Shown: positions 62,801-64,000 of the stretch, piece after piece
Layout: each line of letters begins with the position of its first letter
How positions within the stretch are numbered: the first letter of the stretch is position 1
Source of the DNA: Oscillospiraceae bacterium
Lineage (GTDB): Bacteria > Bacillota > Clostridia > Oscillospirales > Oscillospiraceae
NCBI GenBank assembly: GCA_015067435.1
Contig: SVMM01000006.1
Coordinates: 1 to 64,000 of the forward strand
DNA: 64,000 nucleotides
Direction: 5' to 3'
Translations under genes and position numbers: made by a program
The notes under the pieces: model-generated
Told to the model about the DNA's origin: nothing
What the model saw: only the letters and a program-made list of their open reading frames with translations
The model's database searches: none

Positions 62801-64000
62801 CGGTCGGCTCCGCCGTCGTCACGGCGCACGCCGGCAACCAATTCGCGACCTGCGACGTCACGGTCAACCCGATCCTTGTCAGCGAGCTGCTGGTCAAATC
62901 CGCCACCGTGCTGATCCTCGGCGATACCGAGACGCTCAGCCCGACGGTGCGCCCCGAAAACGCGGACGATCGCAGCCTTAACTGGATCAGCGGGAATAAA
63001 AACGTCGTCACCGTCGATGAAAATGGCAAGCTGACCGCCGTCGGCGTCGGCACGGCGCTCGTCACCGTCGCCGCGCAGGACGCGAGCGGCAAGACCGCCG
63101 TCTGCGAGGTCACGGTGCAGCCCGTCGCGGTCACTTCCCTCAAGCTGACCGAGAGCGCGCTCACGCTGGAGAAGGGCGCGACGCACCAGCTGACCCACAC
63201 GCTTCTGCCGGAGAATGCCACAGACCCCAGCGTAATCTGGAGCAGCAACAACATCTCCGTCGTCGAGGTCGCCTCCGACGGCATGTTGCGCGCCGTTGGC
63301 GTCGGCACCGCGACCGTCACCGTCCGCGCGCACGGCGACGAGACGAAGTACGCCACCTGCACCGTCACCGTCACCGCCGCCGTGGAGGGCGTGACGCTCG
63401 ACAAGACGACGCTCGCGCTCGAAGTGGGTGAAAGCGCGACGCTCCGCGCGACCGTCAACCCCGACGACGCCACCGTCAAGACAGTCACGTGGAGCAGCAG
63501 CGCGCCAACGGTCGCCTCGGTGAACCCGGGCACCGGCGAAGTCACGGCGCACGCCGACGGCACGGCGCTCATCACCGTCACCACCGACGGAAAAACGGCA
63601 GGCGGGGAAACGCCCGCGACCGCGAAGTGCACCGTCACGGTGAGCACGCCGGTGGAGAGCGTCGAGATCCAGAACGCAAACGGGGAGGCCCTCACCTCCC
63701 TGACCGTGAACCGCAGCGACGGGACCTTTACGCTCAAGGCCGCCGTGCGCGGCGCGAACGGCGCGGTTCCCACCAACAGGGAGGTCCTTTGGGGCAGCAG
63801 CGACACCGACGTCGCCACCATCGATGAAACCGGCAGGGTCACGCTGAAGAAGGTCGGCGTCACGGTCATCACCGTCACTACCGTGGACGGGGCGAAGACC
63901 GCCTCCTGCGCGCTGCAGGTGGAGCAGGCGGCGGCGGAGATGACCATCAGTTCGCCGACGCTGGAGCTCAGTCTGACCGGTACCAAGCCCGACAACGGCA
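56863..64000 (+). CDS. Giant secreted protein with LRR_5-like head and about 23 Ig-like (Big_2) repeats, cut by window end
   Basis: Open without a stop to the window edge (over 2,370 codons). The ATG at 56863 has GGAGGGAGG upstream. A signal peptide (residues 1-27, ending LLPVEALA) is followed by a BspA-like leucine-rich region (about 30-205; IDGVLFSEDGKHMYRYP). About 23 bacterial Ig-like group 2 repeats of roughly 80-95 residues follow, each with WxSS...VATV...G.VTA...G.A.ITA...CTVTV. Repeats starting near 58861 and 59638 form a three-domain block present twice in tandem (about 777 and 789 bases). Such proteins are surface stalks or adhesins; the anchor is expected beyond the window. Confidence 0.88.
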   Translation, partial: MKNTKRLGALLLSFVMALSLLPVEALADHTQVDYSSVFKLYDDGVLEVLDEGDFYDYFDLNPIYACPLNSEQLASVTTVRIPYNFEPDPWGPALPTCFGRFPNLSAFEVVVDHTGYCDIDGVLFSEDGKHMYRYPPKKAGAVYVLPASTETISANAFLDNNYHYDAEALKRLYITGTKDVDYTKDHLEYLPGGTAPINCYTEGVIPVEGITLSEHELELELTGSSSTHTLVATISPSSPTITGVLWSSSAPNVVAVDENGVVTAKAAGNATITATTLGADSSGLRKSDTCSVTVKGAAQTLTIPADTPGADGETIYAEIDGATPVVLQAQTNVGYSVTFTSSDASKALLESGGTEAASVTVTADSTTGIASVTVVPLSAGGVTVTAAAGDLTPVSYTLSLAKWIKSLTLGQDELLMEAGDTRTLTAALTPDDVTDDTVTWESSNESVATVDQSGVVTAVAPGNAVITATNGSSNTRIASDTCTVRVRGIRLDQTTLSMNPRDTETLVATISPADSDTVVWSSSNPAVATVDQNGKVTAVAAQSSTVPGTAVITATMEDCGLTATCAVTVTHVVLGELTLTPASMTIEKGETAELTATFDPVNTTTRGITWTSSGTGVVSVSPTSTDTSDGEGKVSVTLTANGYGTATVIANTADGNRAVVCNVLVPVRTESVTLSASAIDLKPGETAALTAFVLPENAHNKDVTWASSNTAVATVDQNGVVTAVAAGTAAITATNRNGTGDTSISGSCTVTVSSFTLNKTALSLIPRGTETLTASLNGAAANNVAWESSSTAVATVENGVVTAVAAGTATITATERTTGLTAACAVTVTAVPLESITLDNASLTIEPDGTATLTATLAPASATNRGVAWTTTDPGVVSISKTHTDTADEAGKVSITLSADHTGTATITAVSDDGSKSVTCRVLVPVRTTNVTVSADHLDLKPGETAALTAAVTPANAYNTDITWASDNTAVATVDQNGVVTAVAAGTATITATNRNGTGDTSISGSCTVTVSSFALTPGTLSLIPRGTGTLTAKLNGNAAESVTWKSSNTAVATVSDSGVVTAVAAGTATVTATEQTTGLTAACAVTVTAVPLESITLDNASLTIEKGGEATLTATLAPANATVREITWTTTDAGIVSVTPALTGNTDVNDGTGKVSVTLKAVGEGTATVSAVTTDGRKVVTCRVLVPVKVTGITLKSNLTLEVGEIEYLTASVVPSNATDKTITWRSSDETVATVENGKVTAVAAGTAAITVTSTNGANGATVTATCDVTVNPVAVRGVTISQKRVTTHVGSEDVTLIATVTPSNAANPAVTWTISSSDVAAVTDNGNGTATVHAVGVGEAEITVTTVDGSCSDTCYYTVLTTPVTSITLSETEWTTALKDHETKTLTATVLPTNATDDTVVWSSSNPAVAEVHQDTGVVTPKAAGTATITARSVSTPSVAAVCAVTVTTTPVTSLSLSETELNLNIGSDPVTLTADVGPSDADDKTVIWSCSDTQVANITDNHDGTLTVTAGTKGRAVITALTEDGGKTATCVVNVWQMVGSVSLNKTELSLGVGESETLTPTVLPDNAENKNVTWTSSDTAVATVDQTGRVTAHSAGSATITVTTEDRTAAGPKAAATCAVTVTNVPVSSLAITGAPTEMTVGDQVTLTVNISPAGATDKTVTWAAPSGIFHLLSSTATTATFEAVGAAASAATITVTAQDGSGKSTSCDIQVYSKAESVTITGDDTLTITAAAQNPVTTLAAAVGPVNAKQNVIWSADNKSVVTLGIPIVVDGKSTVAVTAQAPGTAVITAISEANPAAKANFTVTVKRHADSLALTIAPPASGASLDGTALSFDLSASPQPATLTATASPSGLTDELVWTVTNNNGNILLTQGQTQSGVSTATVYALKSTGDTPVTITVSAKDGDAVSQTAACTVAVKNSVTGVTLNYPALTLTRLETAQLTAAVTGGDAPSVTWESSNSTIVSVDDNGRITANAVGSAVVTAHAGNQFATCDVTVNPILVSELLVKSATVLILGDTETLSPTVRPENADDRSLNWISGNKNVVTVDENGKLTAVGVGTALVTVAAQDASGKTAVCEVTVQPVAVTSLKLTESALTLEKGATHQLTHTLLPENATDPSVIWSSNNISVVEVASDGMLRAVGVGTATVTVRAHGDETKYATCTVTVTAAVEGVTLDKTTLALEVGESATLRATVNPDDATVKTVTWSSSAPTVASVNPGTGEVTAHADGTALITVTTDGKTAGGETPATAKCTVTVSTPVESVEIQNANGEALTSLTVNRSDGTFTLKAAVRGANGAVPTNREVLWGSSDTDVATIDETGRVTLKKVGVTVITVTTVDGAKTASCALQVEQAAAEMTISSPTLELSLTGTKPDNG

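Noticed and set aside
58279-63552. A minus-strand open frame of 1757 codons opposite the Ig-like gene
   Set aside because: It is Arg/Asp/Gly-rich, has no start signals and mirrors the repeat structure. It is a by-product of GC-rich third positions in the plus-strand repeats.

Overview
The window looks like chromosomal DNA of a high-GC member of the Clostridia, most likely an Oscillospiraceae-type gut bacterium. The reasons are the strongly G/C-biased third codon positions, clear Shine-Dalgarno sites with frequent TTG and GTG starts, sigma-A style promoters, intrinsic terminators, lipoprotein and SLH-domain exported proteins, a Firmicutes-type gdpP-rplI-dnaB cluster with RNase J, and several GGDEF proteins beside orphan transport genes. 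I saw no rRNA, tRNA, CRISPR array, prophage or insertion sequence.

Layout. 0.2-3.1 kb: a YhaN-like ATPase split by a frameshift, then an Mrp/ApbC iron-sulfur carrier. 3.1-10.5 kb (minus): a housekeeping run gdpP-rplI-dnaB-tilS-hpt-ftsH. 10.9-12.6 kb: RNase J with a long leader. 12.6-17.6 kb: rsmI, then a secreted S41 protease with SLH domains beside a lipoprotein serpin, then a HAD hydrolase. 17.6-21.7 kb (minus): a three-gene Fbp-type ABC importer. 21.7-26.4 kb (minus): a methyltransferase, a DapF-like epimerase, an XRE/TPR regulator, mnmA and a histidine-kinase-like ATPase without a phospho-acceptor His. 26.7-29.7 kb: gap, a DUF2461 gene and an RlmI-type methyltransferase. 29.8-37.5 kb: a sugar-type binding protein with a diguanylate cyclase, an HD hydrolase, the shared sugar-ABC ATPase, a D-aminoacylase-like amidohydrolase and a zinc-ribbon membrane protein. 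37.6-42.1 kb: a diguanylate cyclase/chemoreceptor operon opposite a short flagellin. 42.2-47.9 kb: an SPFH protein with an XRE-NfeD fusion, a THUMP methyltransferase, a lipid kinase, an unknown protein and a DEDDh exonuclease. 48-55.6 kb: a peptide-type binding protein with a third cyclase, a glycosyltransferase-like gene with a small partner, and a transporter/cyclase/HD operon. 55.8-64 kb: a TtcA-like gene and a giant Ig-like surface protein that runs off the window.

The main theme is surface sensing and cyclic dinucleotides. Four intact GGDEF genes occur in about 25 kb. Three of them lie directly downstream of, and apparently co-transcribed with, a gene for an extracellular binding protein or a permease that lacks the rest of its transport system. 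The fourth is followed by a chemoreceptor. GdpP adds cyclic-di-AMP breakdown. The best candidate for something undescribed is this pairing of ligand-recognition genes with cyclases. Other candidates are an XRE-NfeD fusion with a pair of operator-like palindromes, a sugar-ABC ATPase gene whose ribosome binding site sits about 110 bases from its start codon, and a consensus promoter driving an uncharacterised glycosyltransferase-like gene with a Gly/Ser-linker microprotein. Functions are inferred from recognised motifs only; no database search was run.
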